Program-made: the position numbers and the translations under genes
The notes under the pieces: model-generated
Told to the model about the DNA's origin: nothing
Seen by the model: only the letters and a program-made list of their open reading frames with translations
Database searches by the model: none
Part shown: piece by piece, positions 33,892-43,335 of the stretch
Layout: each line of letters starts with the position of its first letter
Numbering within the stretch: the first letter of the stretch is position 1
Assembly: GCF_021869765.1 (NCBI RefSeq)
Contig: NZ_CP084580.1
Location: 2,108,001-2,172,000, forward strand
DNA from: Chryseobacterium sp. MEBOG06
Lineage (GTDB): Bacteria; Bacteroidota; Bacteroidia; Flavobacteriales; Weeksellaceae
DNA length: 64,000 nt
Reading direction: 5' to 3'

Positions 33892-35253
33892 TTACAAATT
33901 CTGCTTTATTCTTTTCGCAGACATATTCAAAAATCTTTTTACCAGAAAGACCGCTGATATCGTTAATCCCAGTCCCAGGGCAATCCACATTCCGAAAGCT
34001 CCCATTTTTAAGGTGACACAGAAGAAATAACCTAAAGGAATCGTAATTACCCAATAAGCGATAAAGGTATAAATAGACGGGATTTTCACATCCTGCAGCC
34101 CTCTGAGCATTCCCAAAGCTGTTACCTGAATTCCATCAGAAAGCTGGAATAAAGCAGCAATAATCATCAGTTTTGAGGCAAGAGTGATTACTTCAATTTC
34201 TTCTTTTTTCGTAAAGAAAGTAGGAAGTATATTTCTACCCAGAATGAAAATTAATCCGCAGATACACATAAAAATAAAGGCAATCTTAAGGTTGTTAATG
34301 CCTGCTTTTCTAAGCTCAACAAAATTTTGTTCACCCACTTTTCTTCCGATCATTACTGTGGAAGCAACACTGAAGCCTACACATAAATTGAATGTGAAGG
34401 AAGCCATACTTAAAGCGATTTGGTGAGAAGCAATATCATGAGCAGAGATCAGCCCGCAAATAAAGGCAGCTCCCGCAAAAGCAGTTACTTCAAAGAACAT
34501 CTGTAAAGCAGTTGGCAGTCCCAGTTTTACCATTTTATCAAACATTTTCTTAGAAAAAACCTGAATTTTCAATGAAAAATCTTTAATATAACGTCTTGTA
34601 CGCTCTTCTTTAAGCAAAACAAAATAAAGGAAAACAACCATGAAAATTCTTGAAATAAGAGTAGCCAGGGCAGATCCTTTCACTCCCATCGCAGGTATTC
34701 CCCAAAGACCTTTGATAAATACATAGTTCAGTACAATGTTGATAATATTGGCAATAATGGTGGCTTTGGTAACTCCTATCGTGTAAGACAGTCCTTCAGA
34801 AACCTCACGAAGGGTTTGAAATGCCATAAACGGAATCATACTGATCACCATAATACTTAAGAAACTCACGGTATCCGGAATGATCTTGGCAGGCTGCCCC
34901 GAGTGGTAGAGTAGAGGCATCCCAAGAAGTAAAACAACTGTCAGGATAATTCCGACAGACATATTGATGATAAATCCGTGGCTGAAAACAGAATTGATGG
35001 TGGCGTGATCTTCTTTGGAATGCGCTTCCGAAACCAATGGCGGTATTGCAAATGAAAACCCAAGTGCCAATACAAATATGGAGAAAAATACAGCGTTTCC
35101 TAATGAAACAGATGCCAATGCATCAGCACCCAGCAGCTTACCGACAATAATATTGTCGAATAAGTTTACTGAAACCTGCCCCACCTGAGTAAGCATCACA
35201 GGCAGAGCCAAAGTCAGGCACTCTTTTGTATAGTTTTTGTTTAAAAAGTTCAT
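33892..35253 (-). CDS. MATE family efflux transporter (NorM-like)
   Basis: 453 residues with about twelve membrane helices in two similar halves. The N-terminal half has LPVMLTQVGQVSVNLFDNIIVGKLLGADALA and the second half VKLGLPTALQMFFEVTAFAGAAFICG, the paired MATE repeats. The protein would export cationic drugs or metabolites in exchange for Na+ or H+. The coupling ion and substrate cannot be read here. It is a single gene with its own terminator, convergent with nothing and followed by the GLPGLI gene. Confidence 0.92.
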   Translation of the reverse strand: MNFLNKNYTKECLTLALPVMLTQVGQVSVNLFDNIIVGKLLGADALASVSLGNAVFFSIFVLALGFSFAIPPLVSEAHSKEDHATINSVFSHGFIINMSVGIILTVVLLLGMPLLYHSGQPAKIIPDTVSFLSIMVISMIPFMAFQTLREVSEGLSYTIGVTKATIIANIINIVLNYVFIKGLWGIPAMGVKGSALATLISRIFMVVFLYFVLLKEERTRRYIKDFSLKIQVFSKKMFDKMVKLGLPTALQMFFEVTAFAGAAFICGLISAHDIASHQIALSMASFTFNLCVGFSVASTVMIGRKVGEQNFVELRKAGINNLKIAFIFMCICGLIFILGRNILPTFFTKKEEIEVITLASKLMIIAALFQLSDGIQVTALGMLRGLQDVKIPSIYTFIAYWVITIPLGYFFCVTLKMGAFGMWIALGLGLTISAVFLVKRFLNMSAKRIKQNL

Positions 35254-35297
35254 AATATTTTAAGATTCATATAGTTTATAATTAAAACAGGGCAAAA

Positions 35298-35327
35298 AAA
35301 AATTTGCAGTAGTTACTGCAAATTTTT
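35298..35327 (-). terminator. Response regulator terminator
   Basis: A 14-bp stem (AAAATTTGCAGTA and its complement) with a minimal loop; on the minus strand it ends in TTTTTTTTTGCC. Confidence 0.8.
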
Positions 35328-35351
35328 ATAATATAGTGAATAATCGATAAA

Positions 35352-36536
35352 TTATTTCCTTACAAAACTTGCAACGTCACCTTCAGAAACAGAATTTCCA
35401 CCAAGAATGATCAATCTTTCCACAACATTTCTTAGCTCTCTGATATTTCCAGTCCACGAAAGAGCTTTTAAAGCATCAATAGCTTTATCATCAAACTTTT
35501 TCACTGCAGTACCGTGCTCGTCAGCAATCATGCCGGAGAAGTGGTCGACCAATAATTTGATATCCTCTTTTCTTTCGTCCAATGGCGGAACATAAATTTC
35601 AATTACAGAAAGTCTGTGGTAAAGGTCTTCTCTGAATTTTCCTTCCTCAATTTCTTTCTGCATATTTTTATTTGTTGCTGCAATTACTCTTACATCAACT
35701 TTTATTTCTTTATCACTTCCTACCGGAGAAACTTTGCTTTCCTGAAGGGCTCTCAATACTTTAGCCTGAGCGATAAGGCTCATATCACCAATCTCATCAA
35801 GAAAAATAGTACCTCCGTTAGCCTGTTCAAACTTTCCCTGTTTATCTTTGATAGCACCCGTAAAAGAACCTTTTACGTGTCCGAAAAGTTCAGATTCAAT
35901 AAGCTCAGATGGGATTGCAGCACAGTTTACTTCAATCATTGGTCCTCTTGCGCGGTCGCTTTGATTGTGAATAGCGTGGGCTACCAGTTCTTTACCGGCA
36001 CCGTTAGGACCTGTAATTAAAACTCTCGCATCAGAAACGGCTACCTTCTCGATCATATCCTGAATCTTCTTTAAAGCAGGAGAATCACCGATCATCTGGT
36101 ATTTTTTATTTACTTTTCTCTTTAATGTTTTATTTTCAGTCTGAAGATTTTTGTTTTCTTTCTTCAGTGTTTCTTTTACCAGCGCATTTTTCACGCTTGT
36201 GATCAGCCTGTTGATGTCAATTGGCTTGGAAATAAAATCATATGCACCCTCTTTTAAGCAAGAAACAGCAGAATCGATATCTGCGTGTCCCGAGATCATG
36301 ATAAAAGTAGTTTCAGGTTTTAGGGAAAGACTTTGCTTTAAAAGTTCGGTTCCTGAAAGTTTAGGCATTTTGATATCAGAAATCACCAAAGCGAAATCTT
36401 CTTTTTCTACCTGTTTGTAGCCTTCAAGGCCGTCTTCAGCGATAACAAATTCATAATCGGTGAGTTCATCCGAAAGAATACTGTGAAGTACTCCTGAGAT
36501 TGCTTTTTCGTCTTCTACTATAAGGATTTTTTGCAT
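35352..36536 (-). CDS. Sigma-54-dependent response regulator (NtrC-like) lacking the HTH domain
   Basis: 394 residues. Residues 1-120 are a receiver domain with phospho-acceptor Asp54 (LVISDIKMPK). A linker coiled coil (about 125-150) follows. The AAA+ domain (about 155-375) has GPNGAGKELVA (Walker A), the sigma-54 contact loop as GSFTGA, GGTIFLDEIGDMS (Walker B) and R-finger region. It ends with WTGNIRELRNVVERLIIL and only 18 more residues, so the Fis-type DNA-binding domain of typical 450-480-residue members is absent. It may activate sigma-54 promoters from solution. No histidine kinase is nearby. A -7 element lies 5 nt before the start. Confidence 0.9.
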   Translation of the reverse strand: MQKILIVEDEKAISGVLHSILSDELTDYEFVIAEDGLEGYKQVEKEDFALVISDIKMPKLSGTELLKQSLSLKPETTFIMISGHADIDSAVSCLKEGAYDFISKPIDINRLITSVKNALVKETLKKENKNLQTENKTLKRKVNKKYQMIGDSPALKKIQDMIEKVAVSDARVLITGPNGAGKELVAHAIHNQSDRARGPMIEVNCAAIPSELIESELFGHVKGSFTGAIKDKQGKFEQANGGTIFLDEIGDMSLIAQAKVLRALQESKVSPVGSDKEIKVDVRVIAATNKNMQKEIEEGKFREDLYHRLSVIEIYVPPLDERKEDIKLLVDHFSGMIADEHGTAVKKFDDKAIDALKALSWTGNIRELRNVVERLIILGGNSVSEGDVASFVRK

Positions 36537-36541
36537 AGTTG

Positions 36542-36549
36542 CAAATTTA
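36542..36549 (-). promoter_or_regulatory. Response regulator -7 element, 5 nt from the start codon
   Basis: TAAATTTG on the minus strand. With transcription starting a few nt after the element, the mRNA would begin at or near the ATG. Confidence 0.5.
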
Positions 36550-36583
36550 AATTTTTTGTTTCAATTATTAGCAAAAACCGTAC

Positions 36584-37252
36584 CTAAAAATTCTGCTTTG
36601 AATAGTCTCTTCTGCCGAAAATAGCAGATCCAACCCGCACAGAATTGGCCCCAGACTCAATGGCCAATGGAAAATCATCACTCATTCCCATTGATAAAGT
36701 ATCCAGTGTTTTTAGTTCGTTGAGTTCATCAAAAAGACTTTTTAAAATTAAAAACTCTTTTCTGACCTGCTGTTCATCTTCCGTGAATGTTGCCATCCCC
36801 ATCAGCCCGGTAATTTCAATATTAGGAAAACTACCTTCAATATATTGTTGAAAAAGATCTTTTGCCTCAGAAATCTCAAGTCCGAACTTGGTTTCTTCCG
36901 CCGCAATTTTCACCTGAAGAAGAACTTTAATGATTCTATTGTGCTTCCCTGCCTCTTTATTGATCTCTGACAATAGTTTTTGAGAATCTACACTCTGTAT
37001 AGTATCTACAAAAGGAGCTATATATTTGACTTTGTTGGTCTGTAAGTGCCCGATCAGATGCCATTGAATATCTGAAGGAAGAAGAGGCTGTTTTTCCATC
37101 AGCTCCTGAACTTTATTTTCTCCAAAAATTCTCTGTCCCAGGTCATACACTTCTTGTATCGCAGAAACCGGATGCGTCTTTGAAACGGCAACCAGTTGAA
37201 CCCCGGATGGAAGCTGATCTTGGATGGCTTTATAATTTTCTTTAATACTCAT
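36584..37252 (-). CDS. yggS: YggS/PLPBP family pyridoxal phosphate-binding protein
   Basis: 222 residues, a single TIM-barrel domain related to alanine racemase. The PLP lysine is in QLVAVSKTHPVSAIQEVY. GENKVQELMEKQ, WHLIGHLQTNKVKYI, LMGMATFTEDE and LSMGMSDDFPLAIESGANSVRVG are family signatures. It controls PLP supply and amino acid balance rather than catalysing a known reaction. The start is preceded by GAAATTTG, 5 nt away, a weak -7 match. It lies between the sigma-54 regulator and a deacetylase without visible operon structure. Confidence 0.93.
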   Translation of the reverse strand: MSIKENYKAIQDQLPSGVQLVAVSKTHPVSAIQEVYDLGQRIFGENKVQELMEKQPLLPSDIQWHLIGHLQTNKVKYIAPFVDTIQSVDSQKLLSEINKEAGKHNRIIKVLLQVKIAAEETKFGLEISEAKDLFQQYIEGSFPNIEITGLMGMATFTEDEQQVRKEFLILKSLFDELNELKTLDTLSMGMSDDFPLAIESGANSVRVGSAIFGRRDYSKQNF

Positions 37253-37315
37253 GTAGGCAAATTTCCGAAATTTACTTGACAGTTGCTAGTTTATATCTCA
37301 GGTTTTATACAGGAA

Positions 37316-38176
37316 TTAATTCAGAACCTCGTTGATTTTCGGATACTGAGAAATCTTTCTGAAAACGAATTTATTACTCTTCTGAAGTTTTTCAATAAAC
37401 AGATCCAATTCGTTGATAGAATCTGTATCTCTGAGGTATTGGTCATGAGTAAGAAAAACAAGGTGTCTTGAAGTCTTTTCAAGATCGTTAAAGAAGATAC
37501 TGTCTACTTTTTTAAGCATGGCTTCATGGCTTCCTTTCAATGTCATTTTTTGGGAAGGTCTCCACTCCAGATCCCATCCGATTACTTTATAACCTGCTTT
37601 TTTAAGGCCATTTGCCGCAGCAGTACTGCTTTTGATATCAGTAATATTTATATTATTGAGTCTCCAGATATTTCTGCCGGGAGTTCTTGCTATTTTATCA
37701 GTAAGTTTTAAACTGTCTTTGGCAATATCGAAATCATTCACAACAGCATCAGCATTTTTGTAAAAATCAGTGTATTTGTTGTGAGCATGAGAAAAGCTGT
37801 GATTAGCCAGTTCTATTAAAGGATTTTGCTTTAACAGTTCCAAATCGTCTTTTTGTTTTTTACTTCCATAGGCATGTTTTCCGACCAGAAAGGCAGTCGC
37901 ACAAACATTTCTTTTGTCCAGGATTTTAAGAAGGTTTTCTGTACCCTGATTTGGGCCATCATCAAAAGTAAGGTAGATCACTCTTTTATCAGGATCCACG
38001 TTTTCTTCGTCCATTTTGGGGACGGTTTCTGCGGCAGGATGTTCCTGTGAATTGATGGAGGGGTTCACATCATTCTTGAAATTACAGCTGTTCAATAAAA
38101 CTGAAGTTGCACTCATCAATGCAAGCATCCCGAGAAAAGTCGTGTTTTTTGACTTTCCCGCAAATTTTTTTCTCAT
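37316..38176 (-). CDS. Polysaccharide deacetylase family lipoprotein (NodB domain)
   Basis: 286 residues with a lipobox ending at Cys31 (SVLLNSC), so an envelope lipoprotein. The NodB core has VIYLTFDDGPNQGT (catalytic and metal Asp pair) and IELANHSFSHAHN (metal-binding His-x3-His), then RTPGRNIWRL and GYKVIGWDLEW for the remaining motifs. It would deacetylate N-acetylglucosamine in a glycan, such as peptidoglycan or an exopolysaccharide, in a metal-dependent way. The substrate is not evident from the neighbours. Confidence 0.88.
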   Translation of the reverse strand: MRKKFAGKSKNTTFLGMLALMSATSVLLNSCNFKNDVNPSINSQEHPAAETVPKMDEENVDPDKRVIYLTFDDGPNQGTENLLKILDKRNVCATAFLVGKHAYGSKKQKDDLELLKQNPLIELANHSFSHAHNKYTDFYKNADAVVNDFDIAKDSLKLTDKIARTPGRNIWRLNNINITDIKSSTAAANGLKKAGYKVIGWDLEWRPSQKMTLKGSHEAMLKKVDSIFFNDLEKTSRHLVFLTHDQYLRDTDSINELDLFIEKLQKSNKFVFRKISQYPKINEVLN

Positions 38177-38482
38177 TTAGGGTAAGGGAGATTTAAGTTG
38201 TTAAAAATCGTTAAAAATAACGACAGAATGTTAACAAATTATATGCCAATTTGAGCTTTATTTTACCTTTTTAAGCTTATTTTAAGAACTTGATGATAAA
38301 GGCAATTCGTGCTAATGTACTGATTGTGAAATTATGTTTTGTTTCGTTTCTGTTTTAACATTTATAATTGTTAAAGCAATAGTCTTTTTCTATATTTGTT
38401 GATGTTTCAATATTCTTCATGTGTTGGAGAATTATTTTTATTTTAACAAAAATTAGAAAAATTGAAAAGAGGATGAACAGTC
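38177..38482. other. Intergenic region holding an isolated plus-strand promoter
   Basis: No gene is seen. TTG at 38368-38370, a 20-nt spacer and TATATTTG at 38391-38398 form a good promoter on the plus strand, although the genes on both sides are on the minus strand. Confidence 0.5.
38368..38398 (+). promoter_or_regulatory. Orphan promoter facing the DUF72 gene in antisense
   Basis: TTG-N20-TATATTTG. The only frame downstream is a 16-codon peptide from 38474. A transcript would run antisense into the 3' end of the DUF72 gene. Confidence 0.4.
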
Positions 38483-39211
38483 CTATTCTAAAATGCTTTT
38501 TAGATACAATGCATTTCTAATGGCAGCAATCCCCCAGGTATTGTTGAAAAATATAAAGAGGGTTTGTGGGGTGTTCCTGACTTTTTTAGCAAGCTCATTC
38601 ATGAAGGTTTCACTGTATTCAGATTTGTAAAGAACGGGTTTTCCGTGAAGCCTATAATAAAGTGCTTTCGGATGATTGAGGATCACATCCCCGGGAAGGT
38701 CGCCCGGAAAACTTACACCGGAAAAAACAATATTATGATCTTTTAAAAGGTCAAATATGTCTTTTTCCCACCATGAGCTGTGGCGGAACTCAATCACATT
38801 CAGAAAGGAGTGGTCTATATTCGTAATAATACGGTTTATGTTTTCTGATGTGTTTTTAAAAGAAGGAGGAAATTGGTATAGAAACCCGGAAAGCTTATCT
38901 TTCAGATTGCTTTGTATGTGATTACAGAATGCTGTAATTTCTTCCTTAGAATTTTCAAGCCGATTTTCATGGGTGATGGTTTTAGGTATTTTAATGAAAA
39001 ATCTAAACAAATCCGGAGTTTCATCATACCATTTTAAAAGTGTTTTTGCTGTTGGTTTTCTATAGAATGTTGAATTGATTTCTACGGCATTGAAAGTTTG
39101 TGAATATAAAGAAAGAAAGTCTTTACTGGGAGCATTTTCAGGATATAATGACCCTTTCCAGTCGTTATTATAAAATCCTGAGCACCCTATGTAAAGACTT
39201 CCTTTTTTCAT
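38483..39211 (-). CDS. DUF72 domain-containing protein
   Basis: 242 residues covering the whole DUF72 (YecE-like) TIM-barrel domain: YIGCSGFYNNDWKGSLYP at the start, FNAVEINSTFYRKPTAKTL, RFFIKIPKTITHENRL, and LYYRLHGKP towards the end. Function is not established for the family. It begins 4 nt after the stop of the upstream P-type ATPase gene, so the two are in one transcript and probably coupled, though a functional link to metals is only suggested by position. Confidence 0.88.
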   Translation of the reverse strand: MKKGSLYIGCSGFYNNDWKGSLYPENAPSKDFLSLYSQTFNAVEINSTFYRKPTAKTLLKWYDETPDLFRFFIKIPKTITHENRLENSKEEITAFCNHIQSNLKDKLSGFLYQFPPSFKNTSENINRIITNIDHSFLNVIEFRHSSWWEKDIFDLLKDHNIVFSGVSFPGDLPGDVILNHPKALYYRLHGKPVLYKSEYSETFMNELAKKVRNTPQTLFIFFNNTWGIAAIRNALYLKSILE

Positions 39212-39215
39212 ACTA

Positions 39216-42062
39216 TTATTTTATATCCAGATCCACTGAGTTTAATCTTAATGAATTCAAAATCACAGACAGTGAACTGAAGCTCATTGCAGCTGCAGCA
39301 ATCATTGGTGATAAGAGAATTCCAAAGAATGGATACAATAATCCTGCCGCTACCGGAACTCCCAGGACATTATAGATGAATGCGAAAAATAAATTCTCTT
39401 TGATATTTTTAATAAGCTTTTCACTTAATAACTTTGCTTTGGCAACTCCCAGAATATCTCCTTTCAGTAAAGTGATTTCTGCGCTTTCAATGGCTACGTC
39501 AGTTCCGGTTCCCATTGCAATTCCCACATCAGATTGGGCCAGGGCAGGAGAGTCATTGATTCCGTCACCGGTCATGGCTACTATTTTGCCTTGCTGCTGT
39601 AGTCTTTTTACCTCGTTCAGTTTATCTTCCGGAAGACAGTTTGCTTTAAAGTGTTTTATTCCAAGCTCATCAGCTACAGCTTTAGCGGTATGTTCATTAT
39701 CTCCTGTCATCATGATAACGTCAATTCCTTCGTCCATCAGTTGTTTTACGGCTTTTTTAGAGCTTTCTTTGATCTTATCTGTAAAACTGATGAAGCCCAG
39801 TACGTTTTGGTCTTGCGCAATATAAGAGATGGTATGCGCCTTTGACTGTACTTCTACAGCTTTTTGTTTTAAAGCATTCGGAATCTGAATCTGATGAGAG
39901 GTCAGTAGGTTTTCATTCCCCAGATAAGCTGTTTTACCATTGATATTTCCTTTGACACCCTTTCCGGAAATGTTTTCAAACTGATTTACTTTTTCCGCAG
40001 ATACCTTTTCCTCTTTAGCTTTTTTAATGACTGCATTGGAAAGCGGGTGTTCAGAGTTTTGATTTAATGAAAATGCTAATTTTAAAATCTCGTTTTTATC
40101 ACCGTTGTTTACGGTTTCAATATATTCTACAGATGGTTTTCCCTCTGTCAGAGTTCCTGTTTTATCAGTGATTAAAACATTTATTTTATTCATCTGTTCA
40201 AGCGCTTCAGCGTTCTTGATCAGAATACCATTTTTAGCACCTTTCCCAATTCCTACCATTAAGGACATTGGTGTGGCAAGGCCAAGAGCGCACGGACATG
40301 CAACAATCAGAACAGCAACGGCATTTACAAAAGCAAATAAACTTCTTTTCCCTTCAGGTCCGAAAAACTGCCATACAATAAATGTAAGAACAGCAATAAG
40401 GATTACTGTAGGAACGAAGACTTTAGCCACCTTATCAGTGAGTTTCTGAATAGGAGCTTTGCTTCGGCTGGCTTCATTCACCATTTTGATAATCTGGGAA
40501 AGGAGAGTTTCGTCACCTACTTTTTCAGCCTTCATAATAAACACCTGATTCCCATTGATTGTTCCCGAAGAAACTCTATCATCTATATTCTTTTCAACAG
40601 GAACGGGTTCTCCTGTAATCATGCTTTCATCAACAATTGAATTTCCTTCAACGATTTTTCCGTCCACCGGAATTTTTTCACCAGGTTTTACTTTTAGCAG
40701 GTCTCCTATTTTAACCTGAGAAAGTAAAACTTTTTTTTCCTCCCCGTTGATCATCAGATTAGCCTCGTCCGGTGAGAGATTCATTAATTCTTTAATGGCA
40801 TTACCTGTTTTCTTATGGGCTGCTGCTTCCATCAGCTGGCCTAAAATGACAAGAGTCAAAATAACACAGACTGCTTCGAAATACAGCGGGATCTCATGAT
40901 TGTGGCTGCGAATTTCGTGAGGAATAATATCCGGAAAGATTAGTGCTGTAATACTGAAGATAAAGGCAGCTGCCACTCCGAGAGCGATAAGGCTGAACAT
41001 ATTAAGGTTCCAGGTTGTAAAAGAAACCCATCCTCTTTTCAGCAGAAACCATCCGGAATAAAACATAACAGGAAGGGTGAGGGCAAGCTCAATAACCGCT
41101 TGAATCTGGTGAGAAAAAGGGAAATTGATAAACATTCCACCCATAGAGAGAATAAAAACAGGGATGGTAAAGGCCAATGAGATAATAAATTTCCTTTTTA
41201 ATATGTTATAGGTTTCATCTTCATCATCATCTCCACTGTCAGGCATTCTTACGAGATCCATTCCGCAGATAGGGCAGTCACCAGGTTCATCACGAATAAT
41301 CTCAGGATGCATGGGGCAGGTGTATTTTGCGGTTTTCTTTTCAGGATATTTTACAAGATCCATTCCACATACCGGGCATCCTACATTAGAGTCATAGGTT
41401 TGATCACCTTCACAGTACATTGGACAGTAATATCTGCCAGCCATTTCATCAGTAACTTTTGGAGCTTCCTGATGATGACTGTGTTCATGAGAATGAGAAT
41501 GCTGGTGTATGTCTGCTTTTTGAGCAAGGTCTTCAGTAATAGGCTCTAAGTGCATATGACAAACGGGGCAGTCTCCTTTTTCATCATATACTTTGTCTTT
41601 TTCACAGAACATCGGGCAATAATATTTTCCAATATTATCTTTAAAGTTTTCCGGAAGATGTGTAGATGAATAAGTGGGTTTATAGCCAGGGTCTTTTGCC
41701 AGTTTCTCTTCAATGGGAACAAGGTACATATTACATATAGGGCATCTTTCGCCTTGCTTAAAGTAAAGTTTTTCACCTTCGCACTCCATTGGGCAGTAAT
41801 ATACTGACGATGGCGATACGCGGTCCTGAGGTTTTACAAAAGCTTTTTCCGGATTATTAGGGTCTTCAAGTCTGTATTTTCCAATTTCTGCCAAAGCATC
41901 GTTTAAAACCGAAAGTCCGATCTCAGGATCGGAAGTGATTGTTGCTATACCGCTCTCCAGATTGACATCAGCTTTTACCCCCTGAACACTGTTCAGTTGA
42001 TTCGAAATCTTTTTCTGGCAACCTGAACAGGTCATTCCAAGTATTTTATACTGTCGTTCCAT
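39216..42062 (-). CDS. copA: Copper-type P1B ATPase with HMA domain and four heavy-metal-binding modules
   Basis: 948 residues from the ATG at 42062; a TTG 30 nt upstream is less likely. Residues 1-70 are an HMA domain (MTCSGC, Cys12 and Cys15). Four Cys-rich modules of the YYCPM-x-CPxCxM type follow at about 88-117, 147-175, 211-238 and 246-273, with a His-rich stretch at 186-198 between the second and third. The ATPase core has eight predicted helices, TGEPVPVEK, the metal site CPC (589-591), phosphorylation Asp633 in DKTGTLTEG and [10 protein letters not shown]. Cu+ export is predicted from the CPC site. It is coupled to the DUF72 gene. Confidence 0.93.
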   Translation of the reverse strand: MERQYKILGMTCSGCQKKISNQLNSVQGVKADVNLESGIATITSDPEIGLSVLNDALAEIGKYRLEDPNNPEKAFVKPQDRVSPSSVYYCPMECEGEKLYFKQGERCPICNMYLVPIEEKLAKDPGYKPTYSSTHLPENFKDNIGKYYCPMFCEKDKVYDEKGDCPVCHMHLEPITEDLAQKADIHQHSHSHEHSHHQEAPKVTDEMAGRYYCPMYCEGDQTYDSNVGCPVCGMDLVKYPEKKTAKYTCPMHPEIIRDEPGDCPICGMDLVRMPDSGDDDEDETYNILKRKFIISLAFTIPVFILSMGGMFINFPFSHQIQAVIELALTLPVMFYSGWFLLKRGWVSFTTWNLNMFSLIALGVAAAFIFSITALIFPDIIPHEIRSHNHEIPLYFEAVCVILTLVILGQLMEAAAHKKTGNAIKELMNLSPDEANLMINGEEKKVLLSQVKIGDLLKVKPGEKIPVDGKIVEGNSIVDESMITGEPVPVEKNIDDRVSSGTINGNQVFIMKAEKVGDETLLSQIIKMVNEASRSKAPIQKLTDKVAKVFVPTVILIAVLTFIVWQFFGPEGKRSLFAFVNAVAVLIVACPCALGLATPMSLMVGIGKGAKNGILIKNAEALEQMNKINVLITDKTGTLTEGKPSVEYIETVNNGDKNEILKLAFSLNQNSEHPLSNAVIKKAKEEKVSAEKVNQFENISGKGVKGNINGKTAYLGNENLLTSHQIQIPNALKQKAVEVQSKAHTISYIAQDQNVLGFISFTDKIKESSKKAVKQLMDEGIDVIMMTGDNEHTAKAVADELGIKHFKANCLPEDKLNEVKRLQQQGKIVAMTGDGINDSPALAQSDVGIAMGTGTDVAIESAEITLLKGDILGVAKAKLLSEKLIKNIKENLFFAFIYNVLGVPVAAGLLYPFFGILLSPMIAAAAMSFSSLSVILNSLRLNSVDLDIK

Positions 42063-42286
42063 GATTCTTAAATTTATATTACAAATTTCCAAAATGGAAT
42101 GGTAAGGCTGTTATAAATTTAAGGATAATAGTTATAAAATTAAGAACGGCGTAAATTGGAGTTCGGAGGAAAAGTGTAATTCTTGTCAGAAATACGCATA
42201 ATTAAGAGCGAAATCCGGATATTGAAACCATACACATTTCTCGTACTAATTCCTACGTTTGTAAAGTTTCTTTATTTCCGGATGTA

Positions 42287-42847
42287 CTAAACATTATCAA
42301 GTGATTTCCTGTTGTGCTCCTTCAGTTTTTTAAATGCAGTAGGAGTGAAGCCTGTGATATTTCTGAATTGTGAAGACAGATGCTGAACACTTTTATAGCC
42401 GAGTTTTCCTGCGATTTCAGTAAGATTGAATTCATTATATAGAAGGAGCTCCTTTACTTTTTCTATTTTTTGAAGAATGAAAAATTGTTCTAAAGTAATA
42501 TTTTCATTTTGTGAGAACGTTTTGGAAAGAGAACTATAGTCTTTATGAAGCCTTGAACTTAAAAATTCAGAAAGAAGAAAATCTTCATCAATATCCAGCT
42601 CACTGACTTTCAGAATGATCATATTTTTTATTTTTTCGGCAAGCTGATGTGCAGAATCCATAATTCTTTCAAAGCCGGTATCAAGGAGCTGCTGTTCGAT
42701 AATCTGCATCTTTTCTGCGGAAACTTCACTATCTGTTTCTACTTCACCCAGTATAATGGATTTTATTTTTATATCCGAAGAATTGAAGATGTTTTCTACA
42801 GCAGCAATACATCTGTTACAGACCATATTCTTTATGAAAAATTTCAT
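42287..42847 (-). CDS. AraC family regulator with N-terminal HMA-like metal-binding domain
   Basis: 186 residues. Residues 1-70 resemble an HMA domain with CxxC at Cys10 and Cys13 (KNMVCNRCIAAVEN). The C-terminal half (about 95-182) is an AraC HTH pair: ITLEQFFILQKIEKVKELLL, then NLTEIAGKLGYKSVQHLSSQ and FRNITGFTPTAFKKLK. The combination suggests a metal-responsive regulator, and the copA gene lies 225 nt downstream on the same strand. Its start overlaps the stop of the thioesterase gene by 4 nt (ATGA). Copper sensing is inferred from the CxxC and position. Confidence 0.85.
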   Translation of the reverse strand: MKFFIKNMVCNRCIAAVENIFNSSDIKIKSIILGEVETDSEVSAEKMQIIEQQLLDTGFERIMDSAHQLAEKIKNMIILKVSELDIDEDFLLSEFLSSRLHKDYSSLSKTFSQNENITLEQFFILQKIEKVKELLLYNEFNLTEIAGKLGYKSVQHLSSQFRNITGFTPTAFKKLKEHNRKSLDNV

Positions 42848-43239
42848 AATCCGTTGTTTAGCCTGTCTTTTACAAATTCGATCTGAGTTTTACCATGAGG
42901 AGCAGGATTTCCATCAGCATCAAGGTTAACCATAACAATCTTTTCAACTGTAATAATAGTCTGGTGGGTCATTTTGTTTCGGACATCACATCTTAAAGTA
43001 ATAGAGGTGGAACCGAAGCTCATGGCTTCAATACCTATTTCAATAATATCCCCCTGTTTGGCAGAGCTTACGAAATTGATTTCGGAAATGAATTTGGTAA
43101 CCACTTTTGTGTTTTCCAGCTGGATAATAGCATATAATGCTGCTTCTTCATCAATCCATTGTAATAGTCTCCCTCCAAAAAGAGAGTGGTTAGGATTCAA
43201 ATCTTCGGGTTTTACCCATTTTCTGGTATGGTAGTTCAT
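42844..43239 (-). CDS. Acyl-CoA thioesterase (hot-dog fold, YciA-like)
   Basis: 131 residues from the ATG at 43239 (MNYHTRKWVKPEDLN). A TTG at 43290 is in frame but lies in the promoter. The hot-dog motifs are LNPNHSLFGGRLLQWIDEEAALYA (substrate and catalytic helix), VVTKFISEINFVSSAKQGD and SITLRCDVRN. It would release free acid from acyl-CoA; chain-length preference is unknown. It is the first gene of a pair with the HMA-AraC regulator, whose start it overlaps; a functional link is not obvious. Confidence 0.87.
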   Translation of the reverse strand: MNYHTRKWVKPEDLNPNHSLFGGRLLQWIDEEAALYAIIQLENTKVVTKFISEINFVSSAKQGDIIEIGIEAMSFGSTSITLRCDVRNKMTHQTIITVEKIVMVNLDADGNPAPHGKTQIEFVKDRLNNGL

Positions 43240-43259
43240 GTTGTAATAATTTATTAATA

Positions 43260-43290
43260 CAAATTTAGTGTTAAAAGCTGATGTTGTCAA
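43260..43290 (-). promoter_or_regulatory. Promoter of the thioesterase-regulator pair
   Basis: On the minus strand TTG, a 20-nt spacer and TAAATTTG. It ends 20 nt upstream of the ATG at 43239, which supports that start. Confidence 0.7.
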
Positions 43291-43335
43291 AAGAATCGTA
43301 TTTATTGATCTGAACAGAATTATTCATTTTCTCAA

